Below, piece by piece: positions 25,801 to 37,399 of a stretch of DNA of 64,000 nt. Source of the stretch: Owenia fusiformis (Eukaryota; Annelida; Polychaeta; Sabellida; Oweniidae); contig CAIIXF020000003.1 in assembly GCA_903813345.2 (NCBI GenBank), positions 6,287,815 through 6,351,814 of the forward strand, written 5' to 3'. Each line of letters begins with the position of its first letter. Positions within the stretch are counted from its first letter, which is position 1. A program made the translations under genes and the position numbers. The notes under the pieces are model-generated. The model worked only from the letters and a program-made list of their open reading frames with translations, searched no databases and had not been told where the DNA came from.

Positions 25801-27508
25801 ACCAAATTAGGTGGTGGTCCATCATGTGATTATAAATGAATGAATATTATTATATCATATGAATATCATATCATTATCGTTAAGCCCATATTTTAAGGCC
25901 TGAGAAAAATTTGAATTTTTTTTACTTTTTCTGAGCTACCAGGGCAACATTTGGCTGAACATCTTCTTTGACATGCCTATTTTCTTAAAATGGAGGGATA
26001 AACTATCAATTTTAGCATTAAGAAGTGTAAATTCAGTTCAAAGCTTCTATAAAGGGAGTCCCACTAATAGATTTTCAAAATCCACCATGTTTCAAGTGAA
26101 ATATCAGCAGAAATAATGTTCATCCAGGGGGTTTCTTTGGAGATAAAAAAAAACTAGTCTTGATGAAATATCTAAACTTAAATATTTTGACACTCAGGTC
26201 CATGATCGTTGAATGGCCCCTCTTCATCTAATTGTTGCACCTTTAACATGCAACATGTCAATACCTGCCATTTGTTACAGACATGGTAACCACCAAACAC
26301 TGTCCACAATAAAGTTGGAAACTTATAGTAATATGTCCCCAATTTGTGAGTTGTTGATTTAAGATACAAAAAGAATTTGACCTGTTACTCTGCACTACTA
26401 AATTGAAATGCACACAAAAATAAACATTGTACATATGAAATCTAAGTCCTTGAATACAATCTAAAAGCAATTTTAGAACATTAAGTTTAGGACCTTTGGG
26501 ACAATCATCACAATAATTTCATTTCATTGGACTTCATTTCACTTTTTTCAATTAGGGTACAGTATGAACACAGAAAAAGTGAGTAGCTCCCATAATTCTT
26601 TCATATTCTATCGTATTCGGGGATTCCCCATTACATCTTCTCCCGCATCATCTCCAATCAAATTGCAGGATGCGATCACGTGAACAATCATGAGCATGTG
26701 CTCTCTCAGGGCTGCACATGCGCAAAGTAAAATTTGAAATCGTGATAATGACGTTAACATCAGTTCAATATCATCATTTTAAACCTACGGTATTACTACT
26801 AAAGTTACTTGATCCAAACTTGTAGAGAATACTCATAAAACTACAGCAAACATAGGGAGATTCAATTCAATGGCAAATGAGGCCTGTTTATAAAAAAAAT
26901 TCGAACGTGCCAATATGAAAGGTCATCTTTGGGTAATCTCCCCCCCCTCTGGTATGAACAAACATTTTGCAACATTTGGCAAGTAAGTTGCATTATGCCA
27001 TCAAATTCTCTTGAATTCTGGAAAACTAATTACAATTTTCACCTGACATTGGCATGCAGCCAAAACATGGAATCATTTCATAAGAATATTGACATGCACT
27101 GATGTAAATAAAACACACCTATGTAACTAACCAATCAGAGAGCAGAATGTGGAGTCCCAGACAAACAGCTTCATTAGCTGACTGCACTTGAAAATGATAT
27201 AATGGAATTTTATGGAGTCATAATTCAATTCCATGAATGGTTTGTTCATGGGCTCTCAGTTACTGTTTTTGTCATCAGTCTCAATAGGTTATCGATAAAG
27301 GTCATTCAACTTCAGTATATATCGTGTTAGCTTTTTGTCCTTACCTGACCTTCAATAGCCTTTATACTGAAGAACTAGAGAGCCCCCGGAAGAGCCAATA
27401 CAAAACTTACATGTTTTGTGAAGACTGCGACACTCCATTCTTCCCATTAGTTCCGTTCACCTGTCCGTTTGTACCATTGGTACCGTTTATAATTGTTGCA
27501 GCGCTCAT
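13685..27508 (-). CDS. PNP: Purine nucleoside phosphorylase, complete six-exon gene
   Basis: Six minus-strand exons join in frame to 942 nt (313 residues): 27411-27508, 23148-23317, 17581-17684, 17184-17359, 14607-14797 and 13685-13887. All introns are GT-AG. The enzyme cleaves purine nucleosides with phosphate to base and ribose-1-phosphate (purine salvage, cytosol, usually a trimer). Visible family blocks are the phosphate-binding [18 protein letters not shown] with its His, [41 protein letters not shown] with the base-contacting Glu, [15 protein letters not shown], and TNK...ANHEEV with the Asn and His that contact base and ribose. All key residues appear kept. The core aligns with the ~289-residue vertebrate enzyme. 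The N-terminus is extended by a ~30-residue Asn/Gly/Thr-rich segment encoded by exon 1. The start is the only ATG of that exon, in context AACATGA. Confidence 0.93.
14607..14797 (-). CDS. PNP: PNP exon 5
   Basis: Acceptor ACTTCCAG, donor ACAG|GTAAAT. It carries [14 protein letters not shown] and the [11 protein letters not shown] base-binding region. Confidence 0.93.
17184..17359 (-). CDS. PNP: PNP exon 4
   Basis: Acceptor TTTTCAG, donor GACAA|GTAAGT. It carries [24 protein letters not shown] and FSGNNPL. Confidence 0.93.
17581..17684 (-). CDS. PNP: PNP exon 3
   Basis: Acceptor TTTGCAG, donor CTT|GTAAGT. It carries [17 protein letters not shown] and [12 protein letters not shown]. Confidence 0.93.
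19349..19529. mobile_element. 181-bp element with 15-bp inverted ends CAGGCCCGTAGCCAG
   Basis: CAGGCCCGTAGCCAG at 19349-19363 is perfectly inverted at 19515-19529. The interior carries GGGGTTCAC and GGCCAGGGGGAG words. Related but degenerate copies appear at 30000-30074, 60634-60700 and 62575-62650, and as an internal fragment at 7908-7965. It is a dispersed short non-autonomous element. Confidence 0.75.
19860..20008. mobile_element. Truncated Tigger/pogo-like terminus
   Basis: It ends ACAGGTTTTACTG, the inverted form of the CAGTAAAACCTGT terminus found at 41239, and contains GTGTTCACATT and GTGTCCACATTTAG words. No matching left end is present. The Tigger/pogo label rests on the CAGTnAAACCTGT terminus only. 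Confidence 0.5.
22530..22735 (-). repeat. Short inverted copy of the ACGAAGTTCG/CCGTCC repeat family
   Basis: On the minus strand it reads TATCCCAATGAACGAAGTTCG, then GGATATAGTG, a CCGTCCGTCAGTC tract, GATAACTTGAATACTAG and CCAAGATGGCCACC. The order of blocks is the same as at 4076 and 38846. Confidence 0.7.
23148..23317 (-). CDS. PNP: PNP exon 2
   Basis: Acceptor TTTTCAG, donor ACAG|GTAAG. It carries the CGSGLGG phosphate-binding loop and EIPQFPVST, the segment leading to VPGHAG. Confidence 0.93.
23318..27410 (-). other. PNP intron 1 (4.1 kb)
   Basis: No nested gene is recognised. It contains a poly-G run at about 25183-25193 and a degenerate piece near 25650-25690 (AACCCCACTTGAAAAATCCTGG) related to the GGCCCGTAGCCAG family. 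Confidence 0.5.
27411..27508 (-). CDS. PNP: PNP exon 1 (start codon and low-complexity N-terminus)
   Basis: It encodes 32 residues plus two bases. The sequence is rich in NGTNG-type repeats, then VSQSSQN. The donor is AT|GTAAGT; the split codon becomes the Met that begins the conserved region (CSYEEC follows). Confidence 0.85.
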
Positions 27509-29100
27509 GTTTGCTCTGTAGTTCGATATTTGTGTTGTTCTGATGAAATGCTTATCGCGTGGACATTTTATAGTTGATTAACTAAAAGTAGTACCCAGAC
27601 GTCATTAAGCTTATATCAATGCGCGATTAATTTTTAAATAGGGTTATTAATACAATAATTTGTAGTTCAGTTTTACAAGAACACTTGTGCTTTCGTAAAT
27701 GTGATTCAATTATATTGAACAAAATCACAAGATTACCAAAGTGTTACTGTTGAAAGATCATAATTGACTGTTCTCGTGTTATATTCTACAACGGAGGATT
27801 AAAGGTGACGTCAGTATAACATTCGGTTCATTCATAATTTGGAAATGAATCAAGTTGTAGTATTAAATTCCGTCTCAGTAGTATAACTTAAGTGCACCGA
27901 CTGACTAACTTGGTAAACAAGCAATCTAATATCTGGACACTCTTGTAATTTTAATACAGATAGCTGGGTGAAACTGGATACACTAAATATTCGATAAAAA
28001 CCTAATCTTATTTGACTGTTCTCCAGAATCTAGAACATCCCGGGATTATCAATGTGCAAAGTGAGTGTGGGCGTGGCCGTTACACATCAATAATCCCGGG
28101 GTAAAATAAAGCAGACCTGGGATAAAATAATTTGTTTTGGTGGTTCAGTGGTTTTGAAAGCGGAGATTTCAATTTGGTGATCAAAAATTCCATATAATAA
28201 TTGTTGACACCATGGCCACACACCTAAGCCTGTATATGATATACCATTTTACAAAGAGATTTACGTTAAAAACACATAAATTCATAAAAGCACCATTTAA
28301 AATGAATATTTATAAGTAAATAATATAAAATTCTAAAAAATGGGAAAGGGGACATTTCTCGGCATTTTCAATAAAATGATGTTTCGGGGATTTTGATGGT
28401 TCGGGGTGATCCATTTCAAAAAGAGAAATTCGACAATTTTGAGTGAATATGGACAATGATTTCAAATATGAAATTATCAATTTATTGGAAATTGAATTAT
28501 ATCCATCATTGTAGGCCTATATCATACACTAGGCTAGCAATACAACCCTACGTAGACGGAGCGCCTGTTATGTGTGTGTGTATATACACTCCCCTCAATA
28601 AGTTTGGCAACCTTAGCTCCCCCATTGAACTACGTGTTAAAGCCTCCCTACGTTTGGATTTTTATTTACTTAACCTGTGATGAAAATACTTAAAATATTG
28701 ATAGAAAAGTAAATTGACTTTATTTCCAATACCTCCAGATTTTCTCGATTTTTTCCTCAATTCCAATAGGTCGAAAATTGATGATTTTGATGAATTTTTG
28801 AAAATCGACATAACAGACAATCCCATGTAAATGTATGTAAATTAATAAAGGTTGTTGGAAATCTCTGGTGCAGTAGGAATGAGCATTTGGTACAGAGTTA
28901 ATGGTCATTTCTAAGTTTAAATTTGTGGCATTTCTGAAACTAAGCCATTTTAGGTCTTCAAATATATCCATATGTATGTGGTTGACACCTAATAGGCATT
29001 AGGCACTAATATCATGAGTAGTGTAATTCATTCTGTAGCGACGCAGTATGCATTCAACCTTTCCCCGACATATTTTGAAATTGTCGTTTTTATACAGCGT
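27509..29100. other. Upstream flank of PNP, no gene recognised
   Basis: The PNP promoter should lie just right of 27508; no TATA box or CpG cluster stands out. A hairpin (CCCGGGATTATCAATGTG at about 28039 and its inverse ending near 28102) lies 0.5 kb upstream. Bases 28695-28815 are a ~115-bp repeat shared with 59455-59580. Confidence 0.45.
28039..28102. repeat. Hairpin with 18-bp arms
   Basis: CCCGGGATTATCAATGTG and CACATCAATAATCCCGGG are inverted copies with two mismatches, spaced by about 27 bases including GGGCGTGGCC. Function unknown. Confidence 0.65.
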
Positions 29101-29109
29101 TCCAAGCAT

Positions 29110-29715
29110 TCATACAAGGCATTAACATGACAAAATGTCACCAAGTTACTCACAATCATCCTCCTAAGCAGGTGTCCAGAATCCGTACAAAAAGAAAAAT
29201 GGTACTCTGAATTGATTGTGGAGCCCTGCGTACGGAGGATGCTCACAATATTATGAGTTCAAGTCAGATTTGAATTTGATTTGAACTTGAAGATGATTTT
29301 GAAAAGTCAATTTGAAGCAAGTTAAAAAAGACCTTTTTTGACCCTGAGAAGGTCATTGAAGGTGAAAAAATACCTTTTTGACCTTGAGAAGGCCATTCAA
29401 GGCCAAATTTATAGTTTTGACCTTGAGATGGTAAAATCTATACAGATTTGAAATTTTGAGAACTAGTTGATGATTTTGGAAAAAATGGTCAATTTGGAGC
29501 AAGTTGAAAAAAACCTTTGGACCTTTTTTGACCTTGAGAAGGTCATTGTAGGTGAAATCTCAAATCTAAAGGCAGATTTGAACTTCTGAGAACTTGTAGA
29601 TGATTGTGAAAAAATTGGTCAATTCGAAGCAAGTTGACAAAATACCTTTTTGACCTTTTTTTTAACCTTTTTAGACCTTGAGAAGGTCATTGTTGAAGGT
29701 CCGCCGTCACAAAAA
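29110..29715. repeat. Degenerate tandem repeat of TGACCTTGAGAAGGTCATT units
   Basis: From about 29275 to 29700 there are four loose ~110-bp units, each with GGTCAATTTGGAGCAAGTTGA and the palindrome-like ACCTTGAGAAGGTCATT. Just upstream is GCATTAACATGACAAAATGTCACC (29119-29142). The same two parts, in the same order but on the opposite strand, occur at 62847-63012. Confidence 0.65.
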
Positions 29716-29999
29716 CGGAGATCATAACAATAAGTCGACACTTTTTGGCGCCTGTGACATAAAAAAGACAGTTTCTGTGTGATTTTCTGAAAATTCGGAA
29801 GTGTTCATCAGGTATGAGCCCCCTTTAACTGATTTGGTGCAGCAGAACTCAATGAACAAAGAACTAACTTTAACGTTTGATGATTGTTGTGATATTTTGT
29901 GTTGTGAGAGTACTTGAACCACGTCAACTGTTCTAACAAACCTCTATACATACTAAGGAATACGTTCTCATGCTTCTGCCAAAAGGATGTTAAACTGGT

Positions 30000-30074
30000 C
30001 AGGCCCGTAGCCAGGGGGGGGGGGGTGGTTCGGGCGAAAGTGAACCCCACCTTGTTGGAAAATTCTGGCTACTG
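30000..30074. mobile_element. Degenerate GGCCCGTAGCCAG element
   Basis: It starts CAGGCCCGTAGCCAG, continues with a G-run and GTGAACCCCAC, and ends AATTCTGGCTACTG, a decayed inverted end. Confidence 0.6.
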
Positions 30075-32513
30075 TTATCGCATCATTTGGTGCGTTGTTT
30101 ATAAGCGGGTGTATGGGTGAACCCTAATCTCGTTTAAATGGTTAATTGTTGGGAATCATAGTCATACACAACACACTTTACTTAATTAACACTGTTAACT
30201 TAACAGTGTTAAGCACACTATTTTCTCTGCTCCGTTGCATTGAATAGATCAGGCACAATGTAATATTAATTTAACCATTTAATCTATGATTTGATGCATA
30301 TAACTGTTTTAGCAATTTCAAAATATATGGTGATAGGTGGCAAAATATTGTTTTTGTTGTTTTCTAAATATGAAATCTCTAAATAAAGTATATTGTTGGC
30401 CTATCTAAGTTGAAAATAAAGCTTTATCATGTTTTAAATATTTTTGTACCATTGGATTCAATGAGAACTGAAATTAAAAATGATTCTTTCCGAACCACTT
30501 TTCTGCACATATGAGTTATTTTAATTTCTTGCTTATTTTCAACCAATTTTCTTTTAGTTTAGGATGTTGGTTGTAATAAATTCACGATATTTTGAACTAA
30601 AAGTCCTTCAAATTCAGCTATTTGAAATTAAATTGAAAAGTTTTTCAGAGCACATTTTTGATAATATTTTTATGACTATTAGGATTTTAAGCCAACGTTG
30701 GGTTTGAATGAGGCTTTTCAGGCTTTCACCATCTCAAATATCAAAGGCAACGACTACTGGTCGTGACATCTATCTTAAACAAAAATTGATTTTGTGTAAT
30801 TTTGTGAGATGAGAGATCATTGACTCTCCCCTTTTGCCCTTTGCACAGAGACATATAAAATGTGTCTCTGCTTTGCAAGATTTTATTTCGCGTCTCTGAT
30901 AAGAATTAGGCTAGGGGAAGAGAGTACAAAACACAAGTACTCAACTAACCTACCTGGGGGTTTTCCTAGTATTAGCTAATATAGATGTCTATGAAAGTGA
31001 AGAACTTTGACTGAAATGGCTAAAATAGGATGATTTAAAATGACTGTCTCAGCCTATGGCGATTGGTAGTAGTAGATATTTTGTGTATTTTTTGATTATG
31101 AAGGAAATAAATAATATGTTTTAAAGCAGAGACATATAAAACTTGTCAAATCTTTAATTAGTTAAAGACGAAGCTCTCTTTTAAGAAGTGAAGTCAAACG
31201 AATGCAAAGGGTACAGTGTCAACAATTTAAGCCATTATATTGAAAAGATGTATTTTGGGGATTTATACCATATAATGATGTTAGGTTCTGGGTAGAAAGA
31301 AAGATGGCAGTTTCGTTTATCTGTTTCAGAGGTAAGGAGGGAAGCCCAAAATCCGAAGATGAACTTATTTCAGGCTCATGTAAAGAACCACTTTTTCAAC
31401 TATGATCTATGACTTTTCTCCTCTTGTTTCTGAGTGGTTTATCGGGATAAAGAACATCTGATAATGATATACTCTTACTCAACAAACAACATAGCTATCA
31501 AATCTGCACTTCATCGAGGCCCCACTGGAGCTTATGATAAAAATATTTTTAAATTATAATTTATGTTCTTGTCATATCCATATTTTTTTTATCCTTTTCC
31601 GCTTTAGTCAAATAATGTGAAAATGATACAGTAACATAACTGGCATACTGTAAAATATATAAAAAAGAACTCAACTTTAGAGGATCATTGACATTTTATA
31701 TCATCTATGTACTAAAAATCATTTGAAACTATTTATACATAAAGTCTGTTATCGCGGATATCGGATTGGTTATAATTTTTAACGTTCACTTCCTTAAAAG
31801 ATTAGGCCTAATTAAAACACGAGTGTGTTTAAAAGGAGCAGGGGAAGGTCACTCAAGATGATAAGTTCTTGGTTGAAGTACCAACCTTTACACATTGTGT
31901 GTATTGTTTGACTTTGTTCACTCTGATCTGTACTTTTGTATCAATGTGAGAATTGTAAAAAGATAATTATATAAAATATATAACAAGTACGTGAATATTT
32001 TTGAGCGTTCGCTATTTTGATTAAAACTGGTGAGGTTCCATGCACGTTCCTGGTCAAATAGAGCGGCGCATGCATGGGGGTACGATGAAGAAGAGATAGT
32101 TATTTTCTTCATCGTTGCATGACGGAGCGAGGCTCTTACATAAAACAGGCAATAGAACTTGTCGAAATTATTCTATACATTGTTACGGTAGTCTTGAAGC
32201 TGGTAACGATAATAGATTTTGGCCTTGATGGATAGCGAGCTACTGCTAACTCTTTAGAAGTAAATCTATCTAATCACAAAATAATGAAGCCCGATTGGGT
32301 TGAACATGGCTTCCACGTTGATATGTCCTGGTTATGTTATATACTGATAGCGAAATTTCTTGAGGGAAATTGTTGACTTTTAATTGTAAAATCTAATAAC
32401 AATTGGAATTTCAAGATTTAAAATACACATTATTACAAATAAGGTACTCTTCCAAGGCCACGATAGCCATTTTACCTGTAGTGTACTAAGATGAATACTA
32501 TTTGGAGTGTTAG
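30075..32513. other. Intergenic, no gene recognised
   Basis: AT-rich, without exon signatures. A palindrome TTAACACTGTTAACTTAACAGTGTTAA lies at about 30186-30212. Paired CAGAGACATATAAAA words occur at 30846 and 31127. Confidence 0.45.
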
Positions 32514-33120
32514 GTGTGCTATAAACTGGAACAGGGGCGGTCCTGGAAGGTGTGCTATAAACTGGAACAGGGGCGGTCCTGGAAGGTGTGCTATAAACTG
32601 GAACAGGGGCGGTCCTGGAAGGTGTGCTATAAACTGAAACAGGGGCGGTCCTGGAAGGTGTGCTATAAACTGAAACAGGGGCGGTCCTGGAAGGTGTGCT
32701 ATAAACTGGAACAGGGGCGGTCCTGGAAGGTGTGCTATAAACTGGAACAGAGGCGGTCCTGGAAGGTGTGCTATAAACTGAAACAGGGGCGGTCCTGGAA
32801 GGTGTGCTATAAACTGGAACAGGGCGGTCCTGGACGGTGTGCTATAAACTGAAACAGGGCGGTCCTGGAAGGTGTGCTATAAACTGAAACAGGGCGGTCC
32901 TGGAAGGTGTGCTATAAACTGAAACAGGGGCGGTCCTGGAAGGTGTCCTATAAACTGAAACAGGGGCGGTCCTGGAATGTGTGCTATAAACTGGAACAGG
33001 GGCGGTCCTGGAAGGTGTGCTATAAACTGAAACAGGGGCGGTCCTGGAAGGTGTGCTATAAACTGAAACAGGGGCGGTCCTGGAAGGTGTGCTATAAACT
33101 GGAACAGGGGCGGTCCTGGA
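32514..33120. repeat. 36-bp minisatellite, about 17 copies
   Basis: The unit GTGTGCTATAAACTGRAACA plus GGGGCGGTCCTGGAAG repeats from 32514 to 33120. A few units are one base shorter, in the GGGGCGG run. Because 36 is a multiple of three, long open frames run through it on both strands (12-residue repeats on each). Those frames are broken where the 35-bp units sit and have no flanking exon signals, so I treat them as non-coding. Confidence 0.9.
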
Positions 33121-34038
33121 AATCAAGGGGAAGAGATAACAATTGATTTGAAAAAAAACTTCGCGCCTTTTTCAAACATTGGCCCAATTTTGTGATTTGA
33201 GGCCCATTTTATTTGGTCCTTAAATAAAATAATAATGCCCAGTAATGTCAGTTTATTTAAAAAATTTATCTGCTGTCCATTTATGTGGAGAAGGGCGCTA
33301 AATCTTGGGCCCCGAAAATTTTTCTGCTCTCCAATTTTTCGATTTAGGTTTTACATGTTTTATGATTCATTGTAATCTTCATACAAGATACATAACCACT
33401 TGACCCGAACCTCCGAAAACGTCAGCACTACAAATGTAAACTGAAAAAATCATTTAAAGACGGACTTTGATCCCCGCTCTGAGGTGAACAGTCGACTTAA
33501 TTTAATTTAAATTATATGCTAAATTTGAACACCCAGAGTGGTTTCTATAGGACACGCTGTTCATGAGTGATTGTTTCTGCATCAGCTGTAGACAGACTTG
33601 AACTGAGTAAGTTTTTATAAAAATAAATCGTAAAAATTAAAAGCTATTCTTAATAGCCACTTATTTAAATTTATCACTTGATTTCAACGAAACACTGGTT
33701 AGTATCAGGAGAAGGTAACTGTTGTTAATCTCTTTCAAAATGGCATATGATGAGTCTCGATATTTATAGCTTTCATCGGATTAGTCGTGGTCACTCGGCT
33801 TTAAAATTTCGACAATATCAAACGTGGATGACATAAGAACTCAACAATCTGATTAATAACTCCTATATCATGTTTGGATGCCATGATCCAACGACCATGC
33901 GACCTGTCGACATTTACCGTCCTCTATTTCGAAAGAAGAGGTAACCGGTCGTTATTCAGTCCTGATACTAACCACTGAAATGTCTAAATTAAATCTGAAA
34001 ACATTAAATTTTGAAACGTTTTGTATTAACAGCAAATC
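33121..34038. other. 5' flank of the carrier-domain gene
   Basis: No coding exon is seen and, notably, nothing resembling an adenylation domain. A TTAACAG acceptor-like site at about 34026-34032 lies just before the start codon, so a 5' non-coding exon may lie in this stretch. Confidence 0.4.
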
Positions 34039-35948
34039 ATGGCGTCGAAGGAAATATTACTGGACATCATAGCGTCCATTCAGAGTATACCCAAGGAAGA
34101 AATCGATCCAAACAAGAGCTATTTTGAAATTGGGGGCAACTCGATCAATGCAGCAAGAATTCTCGTAGGATTGAAGAAGAAGGGACTTAAGATAAGCATG
34201 CCTGATTTCCTGGCTGCAACTTCTTTAAATGAATTGGCCGATAAAGTGAAAGTAATTGGTGAAAAGGGGGTACCGGCTGCTGCTGCTGCTGCTCCTGTTG
34301 TCAAACCAGAACCAAAAGCGATGGATAAGTTCTCTAAAGTATACTATGAGACTGATAAGTACGCTGTCGTTGATTTAAAGGAGTGTGAGGACAACGCGAA
34401 TGGTATCGAATATATGACACACTCATTTGGCGTCAGAGATGAGATGTGTGTTGCGCTGAATCCCAAATATGAAGATATGTACGAAGCATTTAAGAATTGC
34501 TGGCCTTATACCTTAGGAGCGAACCTATCTGTTGGTATTGTGAACAAGAAATCCGGTAAAATGGTCGCCTGTCAGATGAATTATAACTTTGCTACGTACG
34601 ACACCGATTTCGATTTTGGATCAACGTTCCCCGAATGTATCTTACCAGTGTTTTACATGATAGAGAGTGTTGAGACGCCAATGAAGAAAGAAACCATTGA
34701 GAAACATGGAGGAACATGGCTATTTGAGTTCATCTTTGGTACCGACAAGACACTATCCCACCAGGAGAACCTGGAGCTAACAAACATCGCATGTGCATAC
34801 GCCGAACCATTCGCCAAGGCTAAGGGTCTTAAAGGGATTGCAATAACTGATACTAACCCAGTTACATGTGTAAGTAGTATACAGCAAAGAATATGCCAAA
34901 ACATGATAAAGTTGCTTTTGTCGGTAAATGGTGTTGGTTTATTTGTGAATGCTATTGATTAAAGGGGGAGCAATAATAGATTGCAAAATGTTGAAAGCAC
35001 CAGATTTCTAGAATAACAAATCACTTCGTACACTTCTTTGACTTCAATATGTATAAATGTTATGAGAATGATATGAGCATCTTGTTCTATAGCACTTCGA
35101 CGTCTGTTTAACTTATCTTTTTATGGAACAATCAGGCAATATACATGTCATCGCGACGGTTGTCCTGAAAATCAAAGTCGAAGGACAGGTTGAAGAAGTT
35201 TTGCATCAAGGCCTTGATATTTATTGATATTGGTGCAGTACTAATTTCAGGTTACCAATATGTCCAATCAGGTTGATTAATTCCAATGATTAACATAGTG
35301 AAACGAGGTCACTTTAACCTGATTAGTGTTAGATTCAAATAAGGGAGCGCTTCAAAAGATCGACGAGGGACAATTAACTGTAGCCTATTAGTATTTGAAC
35401 AATTAATCTGGACCCCCTCCCCTCATAACTGTGTTTGAGAAATGTTGATATGTTATTGATAAGTCACTCCAGAGACGGCCACTCACACTATATCTAACAT
35501 TATATGTAATGGTAATACAGTCAATTTTTATAATTATTCCAAACTGTATTTTCGTACAGCAGTATCAGCATATGATTATCTCTTGTAGTGTATCTCACTG
35601 TAGAATCCTAAGTTTATATCCAACAAAACTTGCTCAAATAAAATTCCCGGGAACGATATCGGAAAGCTAACTTTTAAGGCACATGACCCCTCCCCCATAA
35701 TTGTTCAAACACATTTAATTTTCCGTCGTCGATCTTTTGAAATGCTCCCTAACCATTGCTTCATTTTTTAAAATTCTACTGACATCATTTTTATTCCAAC
35801 ATTATAGGCATTGGATGAACTCGAACACAATTATATCAAAGTCAAGAGTATTCAGATGAACCAATGGGAAGCCGAGGATGGAACGAAACCCTTCCATAAA
35901 CTCCCAGACTATGAAGTAATAACAGCACTGTACAAGGTCGTTAGTTAA
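34039..35948 (+). CDS. Ebony-like carrier protein: 4'-phosphopantetheine domain plus GNAT-like C-terminal domain
   Basis: Two exons, 34039-34869 (donor TGT|GTAAGT) and 35808-35948 (acceptor ATTATAG), join in phase 0 to 323 residues. Residues 1-75 form an acyl/peptidyl carrier domain with FEIGGNSINAAR; Ser35 in GGNS is the expected phosphopantetheine site. An Ala-rich linker (about 77-92) follows. Residues ~95-323 show VGIVNKKSGKMVACQMNYNF and a conserved C-terminal helix/strand order like arylalkylamine N-acetyltransferase folds. In insect Ebony an AANAT-like domain after the carrier couples beta-alanine to amines. Here no adenylation domain precedes the carrier, so the protein would need loading in trans or have another role. 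The carrier domain is clear; the Ebony-like reading of the C-terminus is inference from order and fold hints. Its start has context ATCATGG. Confidence 0.8.
34870..35807 (+). other. Intron of the carrier-domain gene
   Basis: GT-AG intron of 938 bases, phase 0. Reading through the donor gives about 30 extra residues before a stop, which would be an intron-retention product without the conserved C-terminus. Confidence 0.7.
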
Positions 35949-36130
35949 CGAATGTTGAGGACTTAAGCAATTGCAAAGAACAATCAGGTTCAAATATGTT
36001 AAAGTATTTTGATGTCACAATTTACTTTTAAACCAATTACGGTTTTAATTCGTCAAAATCAAATTACAAATAGATAAATGTATTATAAAGGTATGTAAAT
36101 GTATTATGCATCGAAATGTATTATAATCAA

Positions 36131-36136
36131 AATAAA
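36131..36136 (+). terminator. Candidate poly(A) signal of the carrier-domain gene
   Basis: AATAAA lies about 180 bases after the stop at 35946-35948, in AT-rich sequence. Confidence 0.4.
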
Positions 36137-36387
36137 CGATGGGTTTGTAAGATACGATCTTTGTAATACATATATGTAACGGTTCCAGGAATCAAAACTA
36201 AATAAGACGTGAATTAGGAAGGAACGATTGTTTCACATCATACATGTCATAGGTACTAATTTCGAACCAACACAAATCGCAATCTACGGGAAATAAAAAA
36301 CAATAAAATAAATATATGGGAATAACAACACAATATAATTTTGGTGCGCCACTAATATCGTATCCAGCTGATATATAAGGGTTATGT

Positions 36388-36851
36388 ACTGGGAGGTTTT
36401 GGATATAGGGTATATCATGAGGGATATATTCATATCTCCCCGAGGGACCGAAGGGACCAAGGGGAGATATAAATATTTCCCGAGGGATGTACCCTATATC
36501 CAAAACCGACCGTAAATAACTGGTGTATCTCATATTTGAGTGGGTTTCGGGTAGATATAACATTTCCACCTTTTTCAAATGAAAAGATAGGCCGATACTG
36601 TAAAAACACAATTTATATCTAGCATTTTCGTAATGTTCCTCAAGTTCAATACAATGAAATTGTAACATTTTAACTTTTTAAAAATTATAAAATTTATTTA
36701 ACTTTTCAACTTTTTAAATCTTTTGAAAAATTCCCGAGAGCGGGATGGATATATTATATCTGCCCGCAATTGGCCTGAAGCGGGACATATACAATATATC
36801 CTGCCCGCTCCCGGGCGATATCTACCCCAAACCCACTCAAGTATGAGATAC
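36388..36851. repeat. Nested inverted repeats (two adjacent palindromes)
   Basis: Inner palindrome: GGTTTTGGATATAGGGTA at 36395-36412 is perfectly inverted at 36490-36507, and the arms continue inward through GAGGGATAT..ATCTCCCC. A second pair, GTGTATCTCATATTTGAGTG onward at 36523-36558, is inverted at 36818-36851 around GGCCTGAAGCGGG-rich sequence. Probably one or two MITEs; no coding. Confidence 0.7.
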
Positions 36852-37399
36852 GACGTGGTAACCAAACGTATCAGACGGATACTATTACATTTAGTTTTGA
36901 ATCTAGCGCCGAAAAGGGTTGAAATTATTATCTGAAATTTCGAAATAGAGGTGAAAACTTAATGTGATGGACATTTATCAATTTAGGATTTGAATAATTA
37001 TTTGCAAGTTTTTTCATTAACCTTCTTAAAAAGACGACAGTGAGTACGAGGCCATCTCAATAAGAAGCAAATGTTAGAATACGACAGATATTAGATCAAT
37101 TTTAGGTCAAGATATCTTAATTCAATTCAAACAATAGGATCTGGGGCTATCATCTTTATCTATACTCACTCGTGGAGATCGTCGATATCCACTCATGGAT
37201 ACAAATGATATCCCTCGAAAATCGAATCCCTGGCATTTTTGGAATAGGGACCCCCAAAAGTCCCAAACAAAAGCTTTCTGGTGAGCATTCTGTTTTTGCT
37301 GCAGAACAAGTACTGGGTATTCAATGTAGTCCATTTGTCATTTTCTGAACGTATAAATATTTAAAAGTATGATGTTTTTCTGTGTAAATACTATCATTA

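Noticed and set aside
32514-33146. Repeat-protein genes on both strands of the 36-bp array
   Set aside because: Open frames follow from a unit length divisible by three; there are no exon signals and the frame breaks at 35-bp units.
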